Below, piece by piece: positions 35,307 to 35,341 of a DNA stretch of 35,341 nt (the stretch's first letter is position 1; each line of letters starts with the position of its first letter). The stretch comes from Candidatus Propionivibrio aalborgensis (GTDB lineage: Bacteria > Pseudomonadota > Gammaproteobacteria > Burkholderiales > Rhodocyclaceae): contig NZ_FLQY01000168.1 in NCBI RefSeq assembly GCF_900089945.1, forward strand, positions 1 through 35,341. The letters run 5' to 3'. The position numbers and the translations under genes were made by a program. Under the pieces are notes generated by a model. It was not told the DNA's origin. It did no database searches and worked only from the letters and a program-made list of their open reading frames with translations.

Positions 35307-35341
35307 ATGGCAGTCAAGGTTCTGATCAAACGCAAGATCAA
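35307..35341 (+). CDS. Start of a probable antibiotic-biosynthesis-monooxygenase (ABM) fold protein, cut by window
   Basis: Only 11 codons are visible (MAVKVLIKRKI). AAGGAGG 8 bases upstream is a near-perfect ribosome-binding site, so this is a real start. The opening resembles small ABM-domain proteins, but so few residues make that a guess. Confidence 0.5.
   Translation, partial: MAVKVLIKRKI

Overview
The window looks like a stretch of betaproteobacterial chromosome, most likely from the order Rhodocyclales (Accumulibacter/Dechloromonas-like). This rests on my recollection of gene order (fimV, truA, trpF, trpB, trpA, accD, folC, dedD, cvpA, purF, metZ), on the GC-rich codon use, and on the acs / sodium:solute symporter / DUF4212 / DUF294 cluster. 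No database search was possible, so the taxon is inferred. The start of fimV and the end of the last gene are cut by the window edges.

Layout. (1) 2-5139: the 3' part of fimV and its terminator, an orphan CbiQ/EcfT-like membrane protein, truA and trpF. (2) 5309-8233: trpB, trpA and accD, tightly packed, with trpA and accD overlapping. (3) 8234-15990: an accessory block that separates accD from folC. It holds an overlapping DUF4160/DUF2442 gene pair and a three-gene defence-type locus: a type III-like restriction helicase/nuclease, an AlbA_2 (Schlafen-type)/ATPase-fold protein that overlaps it by 4 bases, and a beta-class adenine methyltransferase. The middle of the methyltransferase gene, its target-recognition region, is visibly poorer in GC than its flanks. 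(4) 15991-21218: folC, dedD-like SPOR protein, cvpA, purF, metZ, which resumes the conserved cluster. (5) 21245-28428, all minus strand: acs (acetyl-CoA synthetase), then a cNMP/CBS/DUF294 regulator, a DEDD exonuclease, a VC_2705-type sodium:solute symporter and its DUF4212 partner. Together they form an acetate or short-chain-acid uptake and activation module. (6) 28970-30502: class I fumarate hydratase, divergent from acs. (7) 30622-31944: an unassigned Trp-rich protein, probably a beta-propeller. (8) 32315-34341: a translation block with tRNA-Val on the minus strand, gltX, and a tRNA-Ala/Glu/Asp operon with a textbook promoter and a large hairpin terminator. (9) 34486-34873: a decayed RAYT (REP-associated Y1 transposase) gene. 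(10) 35307-end: the start of a probable antibiotic-biosynthesis-monooxygenase-fold gene.

The main candidate for a less-described system is the Res / AlbA_2-ATPase / Mod operon at 9083-15911. Each protein family is known. The interposed, translationally coupled ATPase and the compositionally mosaic recognition domain are the parts worth following up. No CRISPR array, rRNA gene, intact insertion sequence or phage module was seen.
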